Part shown: one piece after another, positions 61,401 to 64,000 of the stretch | How positions within the stretch are numbered: position 1 is the stretch's first letter | Layout: each line of letters begins with the position of its first letter | From: Melitaea cinxia | Lineage: Eukaryota; Arthropoda; Insecta; Lepidoptera; Nymphalidae | NCBI RefSeq assembly: GCF_905220565.1 | Contig: NC_059398.1 | Span: forward strand, 2,108,001-2,172,000 | DNA: 64,000 bases | Reading direction: 5' to 3' | Notes under the pieces: model-generated | Told to the model about the DNA's origin: nothing | Seen by the model: the letters and a program-made list of their open reading frames with translations, nothing else | Databases searched by the model: none | Position numbers and translations under genes: made by a program

Positions 61401-63807
61401 AGTAGCTATGAGATTTATTTTAGTGGGCAAAATGAATACTCAATTTTTTTTTTAAATATCTGTAATATTTTTTATTTTTTGAAGTTGAGGTGAGATTTTA
61501 GATCATCTGCCTCTCGGCTTAGTGAGATTTAGTTAGATTTCATTGGACCCCTTCCCCTGCAGTCTAAGCTTACGTAATTAATGGATGTCCCCTAGGCATA
61601 TGATGATTGTAATGTGAATGCTGTAATTAATAATTATTTATATTTTTAGAGAGACGAATTATGAAGAATGGACGGGAGACTTACCTCCTGGAAGATTAGG
61701 GGAATACATGAAAGCGTATGCGGAGACGTTACGGTCTAATCTTGTACCGCAACTGGCTGCGCTTAACGTAGATCGAACATTGTTCGAGAGTAAGTTATAG
61801 TACCCATCATAAGATAATTTATTTTATTGTTAGTATTTAAGACAAATTATCTTCGTGGTTCTATTTACGATTATGTCTATTTTCACACTTCTATATATTG
61901 TAGTGTGATAATTTATGCATTTTAACTTACAACTTTTCGAACTTTTTGACTTGAAATAGAATAATTCAAATCGAAAAGTCGCGCATATAAACATTTTATT
62001 CATCAGTATAGATAAGTACGTCAATATGGTAATGGTGTGTTTTGTAATCGCAGCGAGCGGCACGAGCTCAATGCGTCCGCCCGCGGCGCCCGAGCGGCCC
62101 GGCACCCCCGGCGGCGGCGCGGGCGCGGCGGCCGAGCACGAGGCGGAGGGCGGCGGCGCGGGCGCGGCGTGGGAGGAGGACGAGGCGGGCGCGCCGGCGC
62201 TCGTGCTGTACGTGGTGGAGCCGCCCGCCGCGCACGCGCACCGCCCGCGCGCGCTCACCGCGCTGCTGCGCCTGGCCGCGCAGGCGCAGCGCCACCTGCA
62301 CCACCACAACCCGCTCGTCAAGGTGAGCCGCGACACTTGCTTTCATATCGATACTTATTTTATGCTAAACAAGAATGTGACACGCTCATTCCGTCCACGA
62401 GAATCGACTTTCTGAATATTAAATGGGGTTTTTAATAAAAAGTATCCTGTTACTTCTAATACCTTCAAGAATATATGTACAAAATTTCATAATGATCGGT
62501 TAAGTAGTTTTCGCGTGAAAGCGTAACAAACGAACTTACATTTATAATATTAGGATTAGGGATTACTAAATAAATACATCTTATTTATTGAAATGATAAA
62601 GAAAACTGAATTTTGTTCTTTACGGATGTATTGATTCAATTAAATTCCAACAGATAATATCGTTGGAGGGCGTGTGCGAAACGTGGGGTTCGCTGGGCGG
62701 AAGTGCGGTCGGGGCGGGCGGCGGCGCCGACGTGCGCGCGCTCGCCTTCAGCGTGTTCAGCGGCGCGCGGCGCCTGCTCACGCACACACCTAACGGAAAG
62801 TCGCTCACCGGCTTCGGAACCGCTGCCAATGCGAATCTCTTCCTTAGCTCGAAGGATGTGAGTATTCTAGTATATTTTAAATATATAAAAAAAAAACAAA
62901 CTGAGTCCTCCCGTGACCGTGAACCGCGATAAAATCCGAAAAAGTTGTTTCATTATAACAATTGAAATCGTTCCAATGATCGCAATATCGTTTCGCATAT
63001 CAATTCTTATCCTCTATTTATGACAAATTAATAACAGGTTTTATTGGTCCGATTTGAATAAACGACTGCATTATATAATTTGTTCCTGTAAGAAAATTAT
63101 ATATTTATGTATAATGTGTATTCGGTGGTGCAGGAGAAGAACCGCGGCCCGTACAAGCTGTTCTCGCCGGCGTGGGTGCTGGCGCCGCCGCGCGCGCTCA
63201 AGGAGGTGGCGGAGACGTGGGGCACGGCGTGCGGCGAGCAGGGCTCCGTGCTGTTCCTGGCCTACTGCCTGTCGCACGACCAGCGCTGGCTGCTGGCCGC
63301 CGCCACGGACGCGCGCGGCGAGCTGCTCGACACCGCCGCCATCAACATACACGTGCCCGCTAGGTACCGATACCTACCTTACTAGATTTATATTCCATTG
63401 AGATACATAGGTTTTTTTTTCCAAATTTTTTGCAAATTACATAATTCACACTGCATCAACATATCTACCGTTTTATTAAAATTAGACATACTGTTAGACT
63501 TAGTTCTGCAACTTTATTAATTAAATTATAATTCTTATATATTATATATATTCTTGAAACATTATTTCGCAAGTATCAAATTGAGTTTAGTATATATAAA
63601 ATTTGCTGTGCGTACGTAATAATGGTATAAACTTTATGAACTTGAAATAAAAATGTTTTAGATCGCGGCGGAAGAGAGGCGGTCCGGCGCGAAGGTTAGG
63701 ATTGACAAAACTAATGGATTTTACGTTGGGTGTTATGTCCCAATCGGCCCAACCATGGCGACTCGTCGTCGGTCGTGTCGGAAGAATCGGTCATGGAGAA
63801 CTTAAAG
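10112..63807 (+). CDS. MED13: Mediator complex subunit 13 (MED13, skuld), partial, 24 exons
   Basis: MED13 links the CDK8, cyclin C and MED12 kinase module to core Mediator in the nucleus and so controls RNA polymerase II recruitment. The 24 exons join with matching phases to 4,528 nt (1,509 codons plus one base). The order of conserved blocks matches animal MED13: N-terminal [43 protein letters not shown]; middle [44 protein letters not shown]-terminal [53 protein letters not shown]. The C-terminal region belongs to the Argonaute-like MID/PIWI part of the family. The first coding exon and the final exons are outside the window. Homology was recognised from memory of the family; no alignment was run. 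Confidence 0.95.
10413..13535. other. start of MED13 intron 1 (29.8 kb), no feature
   Basis: AT-rich intron with short AT and TG microsatellites (about 10790-10805 and 11035-11055). No gene or bordered repeat was recognised. Confidence 0.4.
13536..13693 (-). repeat. truncated copy of the 23.9-kb dispersed repeat
   Basis: On the minus strand it begins tttgctcgcaaacgaaacaa and continues ccgacttcaattacatcga, matching the start of the repeat at 23859-24468. It also shares the part related to ctcgatttctgtgggattcc. Truncated relative to that copy; class not determined. Confidence 0.65.
13694..14683. other. MED13 intron 1, no feature
   Basis: AT-rich sequence without a supported gene, RNA or repeat. 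Confidence 0.35.
14684..14870 (+). repeat. SINE, 5'-truncated diverged copy
   Basis: Matches the 3' half of the tRNA-derived SINE at 5190-5538: ccttgtgggtcttcccaccg, gagcacgttagccgttggtc, then ctcctatgtggtgaacgagg and ttgggatgttacaggctga. The tRNA-like head with the A and B boxes is missing. Diverged, so an older insertion. Confidence 0.75.
14871..15260. other. MED13 intron 1 with an unassigned GC-rich insert
   Basis: The segment at about 15015-15165 (caggatcccaccagtgacag ... ttcccatcccggcccgacac) is richer in GC than its surroundings and looks like the tail of some retroelement, but I cannot assign it. The last four bases (TTAA, 15257-15260) are the target site of the next element. Confidence 0.3.
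15261..15690. mobile_element. 430-bp TIR element at a TTAA target, with internal Penelope-like remnant
   Basis: Perfect 44-bp terminal inverted repeats (15261-15304 and 15647-15690, beginning tgaaacacttttttcgga) are flanked by TTAA on both sides (15257-15260 and 15691-15694). A TTAA duplication is typical of piggyBac-type transposition, although the terminus is not a canonical piggyBac end. The interior holds a minus-strand coding remnant, described separately. Inverted terminal repeats are also known for Penelope-like elements, so the class is open. Confidence 0.75.
15417..15649 (-). pseudogene. C-terminal fragment resembling Penelope-like element protein
   Basis: The minus-strand frame reads [18 protein letters not shown], then [20 protein letters not shown] and [15 protein letters not shown], ending at a stop at 15417-15419. 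The REAIEI-KHP-NFNR-DGW-L-P-W pattern is one I associate with the tail behind the GIY-YIG endonuclease of arthropod Penelope-like retroelements. Upstream the frame meets a stop inside the right terminal repeat, so only about 75 codons survive and no enzyme domain is present. Family assignment is by motif memory. Confidence 0.55.
15695..16254. other. MED13 intron 1, no feature
   Basis: AT-rich sequence; the small ORF at 15828-16025 has no recognisable content. Confidence 0.35.
16255..16384 (+). repeat. 3' tail of a jockey-like LINE
   Basis: The sequence tctggaagaaatggctaact ... ataagaccgcctcttgtact ... gtgtacaataaagagtaaat followed by an A/T-rich repeat tail (taaatataaataaata) matches the 3' UTR style of lepidopteran non-LTR elements of the jockey/CR1 type. 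Only the terminal 130 bp is present. Confidence 0.55.
16385..16829. other. MED13 intron 1, no feature
   Basis: AT-rich sequence with a TG microsatellite at about 16768-16781. The 8-bp target duplication of the hAT element (attgtatg) follows at 16830-16837. Confidence 0.35.
17416..19098 (-). pseudogene. hAT transposase gene, two exons, frameshifted in the BED finger
   Basis: Exon 2 (18577 down to 17416) is open. It encodes an acidic linker, the [11 protein letters not shown] block, [10 protein letters not shown], and the hAT C-terminal dimerisation region [16 protein letters not shown] ... [18 protein letters not shown], which holds the conserved Glu. Exon 1 (19098 down to 18813) starts at an ATG ([10 protein letters not shown]). 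It contains a BED-type zinc finger whose cysteine half and [12 protein letters not shown] histidine half are in different frames. The proposed intron 18578-18812 has a GTAAG donor and a CAG acceptor, and the phases agree (2+1). Combined length is 1,448 nt, two more than a multiple of three, consistent with a one-base loss. The encoded enzyme would be about 480 residues. Confidence 0.8.
19440..19578 (+). repeat. dispersed repeat fragment nested in the hAT element
   Basis: It runs from ctatactaatactataaagc to tcgcgggcacagctagtaa, beginning and ending like a very common lepidopteran interspersed repeat. The middle is short compared with the usual form. It lies inside the transposon, upstream of the transposase gene. 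Confidence 0.5.
20647..23858. other. MED13 intron 1, no clear feature
   Basis: AT-rich sequence with a T run at about 20751-20769. GC-richer patches occur at about 21430-21620 and 22320-22500. No gene is supported; the short ORFs have no recognisable domains. Confidence 0.35.
23859..24468 (+). repeat. dispersed lepidopteran repeat with internal duplication
   Basis: It starts tttgctcgcaaacgaaaaaa and ends ctccttttttggaagtcggt, both typical edges of an abundant lepidopteran interspersed family. Two internal units are related: acaacgtagatcgacgaaaa at about 23911 recurs as acaacgtaggtcgacgaaaa at about 24228, and aattatcaaaatcggtaca recurs at about 24050 and 24181. A truncated inverted copy is at 13536-13693. 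The transposon class is not clear. Confidence 0.6.
24469..28067. other. MED13 intron 1 with GC-rich patches
   Basis: Mostly AT-rich. GC-rich patches lie at about 25190-25280, 26515-26580, 27050-27170 and 27540-27650; they could be conserved regulatory elements. No coding exon of MED13 is expected here, because exons 1 and 2 encode directly adjacent blocks of the protein. No other gene was recognised. Confidence 0.35.
28068..28262 (+). repeat. dispersed repeat fragment
   Basis: The segment from taaataaaagtgaatgttgc through gcataacccgagaaggctcg to cgaagtctgtccgggcagtt resembles a common lepidopteran interspersed repeat. Borders are approximate and no duplication of target DNA was found. Confidence 0.4.
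28505..28822 (+). repeat. SINE-like repeat family, copy 1
   Basis: It runs from cagtccactactggacatag through tgctgcccgtcttcggcctg and gtatttcaaagccagcagtt to ttatcccttaatcgcctctt and tttactgccgtaaccata. Two more copies occur in the window (36176-37226, interrupted, and 58357-58691), all on the + strand. No protein domain was seen. Class is probably SINE, not proven. Confidence 0.65.
28823..32094. other. MED13 intron 1, no clear feature
   Basis: No gene is supported. The longest ORF (29585-30025, minus, 146 codons) has no recognisable domain and lies across mixed AT- and GC-rich sequence. GC-richer patches lie at about 29905-29995 and 31240-31420. Confidence 0.35.
32095..32235. promoter_or_regulatory. 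CpG-rich island with palindromic CRE and E-box
   Basis: A sharply GC- and CpG-rich block in AT-rich intron. It holds TGACGTCA at 32149-32156, inside the larger near-palindrome cgcgtgacgtcacgcg, directly followed by a CACGTG E-box. It could be an alternative MED13 promoter or an enhancer. Function is inferred from composition and motifs only. Confidence 0.3.
32236..32809. other. MED13 intron 1, partly GC-rich
   Basis: AT-rich, with a pyrimidine- and GC-rich patch at about 32520-32615. No gene or repeat was recognised. Confidence 0.3.
32810..33140 (+). repeat. 330-bp dispersed repeat, copy A
   Basis: Closely similar along its whole length to 35155-35496. Shared blocks include aaaactttgtacc, ttacgaaaattgc, atgcataaaaatacattaaa and tatggtcgaatt ... 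gaccact, with both copies ending in cactagta. Same orientation, 2.3 kb apart. No coding capacity was seen and the class is unknown. Confidence 0.7.
33141..35154. other. MED13 intron 1 with an unassigned GC-rich insert
   Basis: Mostly AT-rich. The segment at about 33865-34010 (gaccgcacaggaccgcctca ... tgcctataccatatgcaggc) is compositionally distinct and resembles interspersed lepidopteran sequence, but I could not assign it. Confidence 0.3.
35155..35496 (+). repeat. 330-bp dispersed repeat, copy B
   Basis: Second copy of the repeat at 32810-33140, same orientation, with small length differences in poly-A/T and TG/TA tracts. The two copies could be independent insertions or a local duplication; the sequence between them is not repeated. 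Confidence 0.7.
35497..36175. other. MED13 intron 1, no feature
   Basis: AT-rich; the ORF at 35780-36025 has no recognisable content. Confidence 0.35.
36176..37226 (+). repeat. SINE-like repeat family, copy 2, split by an insertion
   Basis: The left part (36176-36381) runs from cagtccactgctggacatag to ttccaaggtggtggcggaac. The right part (37141-37226) resumes with gcggaactgtgttatccctt and ends at taccgtagccacac. The break falls exactly at a 9-bp sequence (gcggaactg) present on both sides of the inserted element at 36382-37140, so the insertion came after the repeat. Confidence 0.8.
36382..37140. mobile_element. 759-bp palindromic fold-back DNA element
   Basis: Bordered by the 9-bp direct repeat gcggaactg (36373-36381 and 37141-37149). 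Outer inverted termini of 31 bp agree at 26 positions and share aggtaaaaccgaatt. Inner arms of about 74 bp (36472-36545 and 36969-37042) are almost perfect inverted copies. A GC-rich core of about 80 bp per side is folded around a perfect hairpin at 36647-36669. The right half carries extra sequence (about 36740-36960). No transposase is present. A 9-bp duplication with long inverted repeats would fit a Mutator-like non-autonomous element, but that is only a suggestion. Confidence 0.8.
37227..39629. other. MED13 intron 1, no clear feature
   Basis: AT-rich with GC-richer patches at about 37970-38100 and 38440-38525. No gene or bordered repeat was recognised. Confidence 0.35.
39630..39775. promoter_or_regulatory. 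GC-rich block with palindromic CRE
   Basis: A CpG-rich segment about 0.5 kb before exon 2, with TGACGTCA at 39692-39699 and a nearby CACGTG at 39671-39676. It repeats the CRE plus E-box combination of the island at 32095. A regulatory role is possible but unproven. Confidence 0.25.
40251..40335 (+). CDS. MED13: MED13 exon 2
   Basis: Acceptor ttctttgcag, donor GTATGT at 40336. The split codon at the exon 1/2 junction gives Gln. It encodes about residues 101-129 with the conserved [19 protein letters not shown] block of the N-terminal domain. Base composition is much less GC-rich than exon 1. Confidence 0.95.
40336..42883. other. MED13 intron 2, first part
   Basis: AT-rich. Contains a fourth perfect TGACGTCA at 42614-42621 and GC-richer sequence at about 41085-41135 and 41490-41570. 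No gene was seen. Confidence 0.35.
42884..43066 (+). repeat. dispersed lepidopteran repeat
   Basis: Segments aaaatcaaaatcaaaaacag, aatcgtcattttacaaatta, ccaccgattcggaatgtaca and gaatcgccaagaaactccac form the typical order of an abundant lepidopteran interspersed repeat. Borders are approximate. Just downstream, acccagaaaggagatgt and acccagaaaggggactt (about 43270 and 43430) form a short separated direct repeat. Confidence 0.5.
44406..44748 (+). repeat. tRNA-derived SINE, full-length copy 2
   Basis: Near-identical in organisation to the SINE at 5190-5538: A-box-like start after gcgttggcgcaacggttac, B box ggttcgatccccgc, the same body and the catgggg-aaagagg tail. A 16-bp target duplication aattaattgcatggta is present at 44390-44405 and 44749-44764. 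The long intact duplication and close similarity to copy 1 suggest a fairly recent insertion. Confidence 0.88.
45043..45126 (+). CDS. MED13: MED13 exon 3
   Basis: Acceptor ttctttacag, donor GTGATG at 45127. It enters with two codon bases carried over and leaves with two. It encodes about residues 129-157, including [19 protein letters not shown], a conserved block of the MED13 N-terminal domain. AT/GC-balanced, like exon 2. Confidence 0.95.
45594..45690 (+). repeat. degenerate SINE fragment in MED13 intron 3
   Basis: The stretch catggctgttacgctggcgg ... ggccataaagatgcttgtcc corresponds to the tRNA-like head and early body of the SINE at 44406. The B box is damaged and the 3' part is not recognisable. 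An old copy. Confidence 0.55.
45962..46107 (+). CDS. MED13: MED13 exon 4
   Basis: Acceptor atgttttccag, donor GTATGC at 46108. It encodes about residues 157-206 with [20 protein letters not shown] and [17 protein letters not shown], matching the beta-rich part of the MED13 N-terminal domain. Third codon positions are almost all G or C, in contrast to exons 2 and 3. Confidence 0.95.
46108..47559. other. MED13 intron 4, no feature
   Basis: AT-rich intron without a recognised repeat or gene. Confidence 0.4.
47560..47837 (+). CDS. MED13: MED13 exon 5
   Basis: Acceptor gttccgacag, donor GTGCGT at 47838. It enters one base into a Val codon and ends in phase 0. About residues 206-298: [17 protein letters not shown], then [20 protein letters not shown], then an Ala/Pro-rich end. 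Extremely GC-rich. A 67-bp piece of this exon (47691-47757) is copied 180 bp downstream in the intron, in the same frame. Confidence 0.93.
47871..47937 (+). repeat. partial duplicate of MED13 exon 5 in intron 5
   Basis: It matches 47691-47757 at 66 of 67 positions; the only change is gaggtgg to gaggcgg. The offset of 180 is a multiple of three and the frame stays open from exon 5 through this copy to 47954. Reading through the normal donor to a weak GTCACA at 47937 would add 33 codons. It could be a recent local duplication or an assembly error. Confidence 0.9.
47938..48632. other. remainder of MED13 intron 5
   Basis: AT-rich. No exon was found for the segment with a VWQEC-type motif that lies between these blocks in other animal MED13 proteins. 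Confidence 0.35.
48633..48721 (+). CDS. MED13: MED13 exon 6
   Basis: Acceptor aattttttcag, donor GTGAGT at 48722. Phase 0 in, two bases out. About residues 299-328, with [15 protein letters not shown], corresponding to the WDFVEATQRTNCSC-type block in vertebrate MED13. Balanced base composition. Confidence 0.85.
48722..49736. other. MED13 intron 6, no feature
   Basis: AT-rich at first. From about 49490 it becomes GC-richer toward the next exon. The minus-strand ORFs at 49476-49904 are shadows of exon 7 and its flank. Confidence 0.35.
49737..49850 (+). CDS. MED13: MED13 exon 7 (Arg/Ala/Pro-rich, PFH motif)
   Basis: Acceptor ttgtgttgtgcag, donor GTACGC at 49851. The junction codon is Lys. About residues 328-366. 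It is almost pure G/C and low in complexity (Arg, Ala, Pro). It contains PPPFHRRA, corresponding to the conserved PLTPFHHR block of animal MED13, which supports this frame and exon. Phases match on both sides. Confidence 0.78.
49851..51496. other. MED13 intron 7, with a possible repeat fragment
   Basis: The segment at about 49983-50075 (tggggaggggttctaaacct ... aaatcacgtgattaatagac) resembles a recurrent lepidopteran interspersed sequence. The rest is AT-rich and featureless. Confidence 0.35.
51497..51632 (+). CDS. MED13: MED13 exon 8 (low-complexity linker)
   Basis: Acceptor gcgtgtcgcag, donor GTACCT at 51633. Phase 2 in, phase 0 out, which fits both neighbours. About residues 366-411: Gly/Ala/Cys-rich, then [18 protein letters not shown], resembling the Pro/His-rich linker before the TPDPL block in other MED13 proteins. 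Support comes mostly from phase, splice sites and composition, so boundaries are less certain than for the conserved exons. Confidence 0.68.
51888..51992 (+). CDS. MED13: MED13 exon 9 (TPDPL block)
   Basis: Acceptor ttgtgccgcag, donor GTACGG at 51993. Exactly 35 codons, phase 0 on both sides. About residues 412-446, with [19 protein letters not shown], matching the MPTPDPLVP block of animal MED13. Confidence 0.85.
52339..52547 (+). CDS. MED13: MED13 exon 10
   Basis: Acceptor ttgtgctctag, donor GTGAGT at 52548. Phase 0 in, two bases out into a Trp codon. About residues 447-516: a Gly/Ala-rich start, then [20 protein letters not shown] and HAW. Two-thirds of it is low complexity; the C-terminal half is ordinary sequence. 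Confidence 0.85.
52548..54262. other. MED13 intron 10, first part
   Basis: Contains a 50-bp-period duplication: ttcaccattcattcattaca ... caatatac at 52752-52788 and again at 52802-52838. Otherwise AT-rich and featureless. Confidence 0.5.
54271..54928. mobile_element. non-autonomous hAT element, 658 bp
   Basis: The ends tagggatgtaacgatac and its inverted partner agree at 16 of 17 positions. An 8-bp target duplication gttctaat is present at 54263-54270 and 54929-54936, as for hAT elements. Subterminal arrays of the hexamer CCGATA/TATCGG lie near both ends (about 54296-54360 and 54853-54918). No transposase is encoded, so it depends on an enzyme made elsewhere. Confidence 0.85.
55270..55432 (+). 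CDS. MED13: MED13 exon 11
   Basis: Acceptor ttcacgtgtgcag, donor GTGAGT at 55433. Two bases of Trp come from exon 10, and it ends in phase 0. About residues 516-570: [20 protein letters not shown], then [20 protein letters not shown] and LVKHERLDP. Its 3' 92 bases plus the first 27 bases after it form the unit of the tandem array that follows. The first donor is the one that keeps the simple frame into exon 12. Confidence 0.9.
55341..56799 (+). repeat. 119-bp tandem array of exon 11 plus splice donor, 12 copies and a partial
   Basis: Units start at 55341 and repeat every 119 bases to 56768, followed by a partial copy to 56799. By eye all 12 complete units are identical. Each holds the 3' part of MED13 exon 11, the donor GTGAGT (55433 + 119k) and 26 intron bases ending in AG. 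From the second unit on, the AG precedes 93 bases (31 codons) in the exon-11 frame, phase 0 to 0. Reading straight through the first spacer hits a TGA at 55553-55555. Adjacent spacers of 26 nt are too short to splice; skipping one unit would leave a 145-nt intron. Confidence 0.95.
56940..57053 (+). CDS. MED13: MED13 exon 12
   Basis: Acceptor gtttttctag, donor GTAAGA at 57054. Exactly 38 codons, phase 0. About residues 571-608: [20 protein letters not shown], then [18 protein letters not shown], matching the DLDNLFNSDEDE-type acidic block of animal MED13. Base composition is more balanced than in exons 10, 11 and 13. Confidence 0.93.
57054..57440. other. MED13 intron 12, no feature
   Basis: AT-rich intron; its end is pyrimidine-poor before the proposed acceptor gttccag. 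Confidence 0.35.
57441..57683 (+). CDS. MED13: MED13 exon 13
   Basis: Donor GTACGC at 57684. Two in-frame acceptors are possible: ctcgttccag (start 57441) and gcaagtgcag 12 bases later (start 57453). I chose the first for its better pyrimidine content. About residues 609-689: [14 protein letters not shown], then [16 protein letters not shown], corresponding to the conserved LHKMYPTPPSLEQH block, then a His/Ala-rich stretch. Confidence 0.88.
57745..57935 (+). repeat. dispersed lepidopteran repeat, copy 2, in intron 13
   Basis: Diverged relative of 4905-5090: gcatcgcaaacgcgttgc, caaaagcagtattatatttt, actgtgatcttttgtagggt, ttctgctgtgccctacttcag. It fills most of intron 13 between exons 13 and 14. 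Confidence 0.55.
58021..58222 (+). CDS. MED13: MED13 exon 14
   Basis: Acceptor acgatctcgcag, donor GTAGGT at 58223. Phase 0 in, one base out. About residues 690-757: [40 protein letters not shown] and VYRPRWQR, matching the DFSYVYKP and APLKTLPSQYLPPIKLP blocks of animal MED13. Confidence 0.95.
58357..58691 (+). repeat. SINE-like repeat family, copy 3, in intron 14
   Basis: Full copy of the family at 28505 and 36176. A 13-bp target duplication caaatattagttc at 58344-58356 and 58692-58704 shows insertion by a target-primed or similar mechanism and defines the complete element (335 bp). The middle contains tgctgcccgtcttcgacctg; the end is tattgccgtaaccacacatc. Confidence 0.85.
58770..59089 (+). 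CDS. MED13: MED13 exon 15
   Basis: Acceptor attcttcccag; donor GTCCGT at 59090, weaker than its neighbours but the only phase-consistent one. About residues 757-863: a Gly/Ser-rich tract ([20 protein letters not shown]), an Ala/Pro-rich tract, then [20 protein letters not shown] and [15 protein letters not shown], which match the [20 protein letters not shown] block opening the conserved C-terminal part. Confidence 0.9.
59284..59436 (+). CDS. MED13: MED13 exon 16
   Basis: Acceptor atcttcgtcag, donor GTGAGG at 59437. 51 codons, phase 0 on both sides. About residues 864-914: [19 protein letters not shown], then [20 protein letters not shown] and FYE, matching the [20 protein letters not shown] block. 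The cysteines are retained. Confidence 0.95.
59553..59617 (+). repeat. SINE 3' fragment in intron 16
   Basis: Only the tail of the tRNA-derived SINE remains: ctcctacatggggaaagaag, then cccagtagtgggatattaca. Very similar to the copies at 5190 and 44406, but truncated. Confidence 0.75.
59827..60020 (+). CDS. MED13: MED13 exon 17
   Basis: Acceptor gcctccccgtag, donor GTGAGT at 60021. Phase 0 in, two bases out. About residues 915-979: [20 protein letters not shown], then a long Ala-rich helix-like segment and [12 protein letters not shown]. The start matches the LEDELDIIGR block of the family. Almost all third positions are G or C. Confidence 0.88.
60185..60352 (+). CDS. MED13: MED13 exon 18
   Basis: Acceptor cgtatttatag, donor GTACTA at 60353. 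An earlier GTGCGC at 60316 would truncate it. The later donor is chosen because it joins in frame to [17 protein letters not shown] of exon 19. About residues 979-1035: Ala-rich, then [20 protein letters not shown], resembling the LHPWSKRND ... QDILRM region of animal MED13. Confidence 0.8.
60612..61046 (+). CDS. MED13: MED13 exon 19 (core of the conserved C-terminal region)
   Basis: Acceptor tgatgacag, donor GTGAGT at 61047. The largest exon, about residues 1035-1180: [73 protein letters not shown] and [20 protein letters not shown]. Every block has a clear counterpart in animal MED13, in the MID-like module of its Argonaute-related C-terminal half. Confidence 0.97.
61118..61586. mobile_element. 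probable MITE in intron 19
   Basis: An 18-bp inverted pair with one mismatch bounds the segment: atccattaattgcgtaag at 61118-61135 and its inverse at 61569-61586. The interior is non-coding. It has a run of 15 C (61349-61363) and two related blocks built on gtgagatttagtgagattt (about 61323-61341) and gtgagatttagttagattt (about 61521-61539). A clear target duplication was not identified. Confidence 0.5.
61650..61789 (+). CDS. MED13: MED13 exon 20
   Basis: Acceptor tatttttag, donor GTAAGT at 61790. Phase 2 in, one base out. About residues 1180-1227: [20 protein letters not shown], then [20 protein letters not shown] and TLFE, corresponding to the [21 protein letters not shown] region. AT/GC-balanced, unlike exons 19 and 21. 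Confidence 0.93.
62054..62322 (+). CDS. MED13: MED13 exon 21
   Basis: Acceptor ttgtaatcgcag, donor GTGAGC at 62323. One base carried in, phase 0 out. About residues 1227-1316: a Gly/Ala/Glu-rich variable start, then [36 protein letters not shown] and HHHNPLVK, matching the PAIVVYIIDPF ... LLRCFLEMVQTLP block that opens the PIWI-like module. Confidence 0.92.
62410..62570 (+). repeat. dispersed repeat fragment in intron 21
   Basis: The order aaaagtatcctgttacttct, caaaatttcataatgatcgg, taagtagttttcgcgtgaaa, gcgtaacaaacgaacttaca and tataatattaggatta is that of a very common lepidopteran interspersed repeat. It takes up about half of the intron. Confidence 0.55.
62654..62857 (+). CDS. MED13: MED13 exon 22
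   Basis: Acceptor aaattccaacag, donor GTGAGT at 62858. 68 codons, phase 0 both sides. About residues 1317-1384: [36 protein letters not shown], then [20 protein letters not shown] and KD, matching the LKSLAFSAFTQCRRPLP ... KTLTGFGP block. Confidence 0.95.
62907..62950 (-). repeat. solo terminus of the TTAA element family, intron 22
   Basis: The sequence accgcgataaaatccgaaaa followed by gttgtttcatta matches the inward and outward ends of the terminal repeat of 15261-15690, and even more closely the fragment at 7884 (shared tgaaacaactttttcgga). Only one terminus is present here. Confidence 0.65.
63134..63363 (+). CDS. MED13: MED13 exon 23
   Basis: Acceptor cggtggtgcag, donor GTACCG at 63364. 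Phase 0 in, two bases out. About residues 1385-1461: [60 protein letters not shown] and [13 protein letters not shown], matching the YAPPFILAP ... [16 protein letters not shown] block. The SHDQRW signature is intact. Confidence 0.97.
63662..63807 (+). CDS. MED13: MED13 exon 24 (last in the window)
   Basis: Acceptor aaatgttttag, donor GTACAT at 63808. The junction codon is Arg. About residues 1461-1509: [40 protein letters not shown] and GRIGHGELK, matching the [20 protein letters not shown] ... [12 protein letters not shown] block. It ends one base into the codon that is Asp in relatives. The remaining exons lie beyond 64000. Base composition is balanced. Confidence 0.95.
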
Positions 63808-64000
63808 GTACATTTTTTCTAATACTTTTACGCTATGACACAGGAGCCAACTCAACGAACAGAATTCGTCGCGAGAGCTATAGTGTGTTCAACGGAAAGA
63901 GATACCAGACATAAACTAAGCCCATCATTTACTCTTAGTGACGATGAAACAAACAAAATATAGTCTATCTCTTTCTATCTTGTTTGTTTGGTATGTAGTG
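63808..64000. other. start of the next MED13 intron
   Basis: No continuation of the GELK-D-W block was found before the end of the window, so this is intron. The short ORF extension here is read-through of exon 24. Confidence 0.5.

Overview
The window looks like nuclear DNA of a moth or butterfly. Non-coding sequence is AT-rich, coding exons are small and separated by GT-AG introns, and many repeats have forms typical of Lepidoptera: tRNA-derived SINEs, RTE and jockey-like LINE tails, hAT and TTAA elements. Nothing suggests a bacterial or viral source.

One host gene can be recognised. Twenty-four exons on the + strand (10112 to 63807) join with consistent phases into 1,509 codons of Mediator subunit 13 (MED13; skuld in Drosophila), the large subunit of the CDK8 kinase module. 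The gene is open at both ends. The first coding exon (start Met plus about 30 residues) lies upstream of the window, and the C-terminal exons after the conserved GRIGHGELK motif lie downstream. Exons 1 and 2 are separated by a 29.8 kb intron. Exons 3 to 24 are packed into the last 19 kb.

Layout. 1-10111: probably the upstream MED13 intron, with a 5'-truncated RTE retrotransposon (610-1788, 18-bp target duplication), a complete SINE (5190-5538) and a GC-rich patch with a palindromic CRE. 10112-10412: MED13 exon 1. 10413-40250: giant intron with a SINE fragment, a 430-bp TTAA element carrying a Penelope-like C-terminal remnant (15261-15690), a LINE tail, a 3.8-kb hAT transposon with terminal repeats, target duplication and a damaged spliced transposase gene (16838-20638), several dispersed repeats, and a palindromic fold-back element inserted in a SINE-like repeat (36382-37140). 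40251-63807: exons 2 to 24, with further SINEs, a non-autonomous hAT element (54271-54928) and a MITE (about 61118-61586) in introns.

The most unusual structure is at 55341-56799. Twelve identical head-to-tail copies of a 119-bp unit contain the 3' part of MED13 exon 11, its GTGAGT donor and the first 26 intron bases. Each later copy has an AG in front of 93 bases that continue the exon-11 reading frame from phase 0 to phase 0. The array is therefore a string of potential 31-codon cassette exons separated by spacers too short to be spliced individually. A second, smaller exon-derived duplication lies beside exon 5. Both need a check against assembly error.
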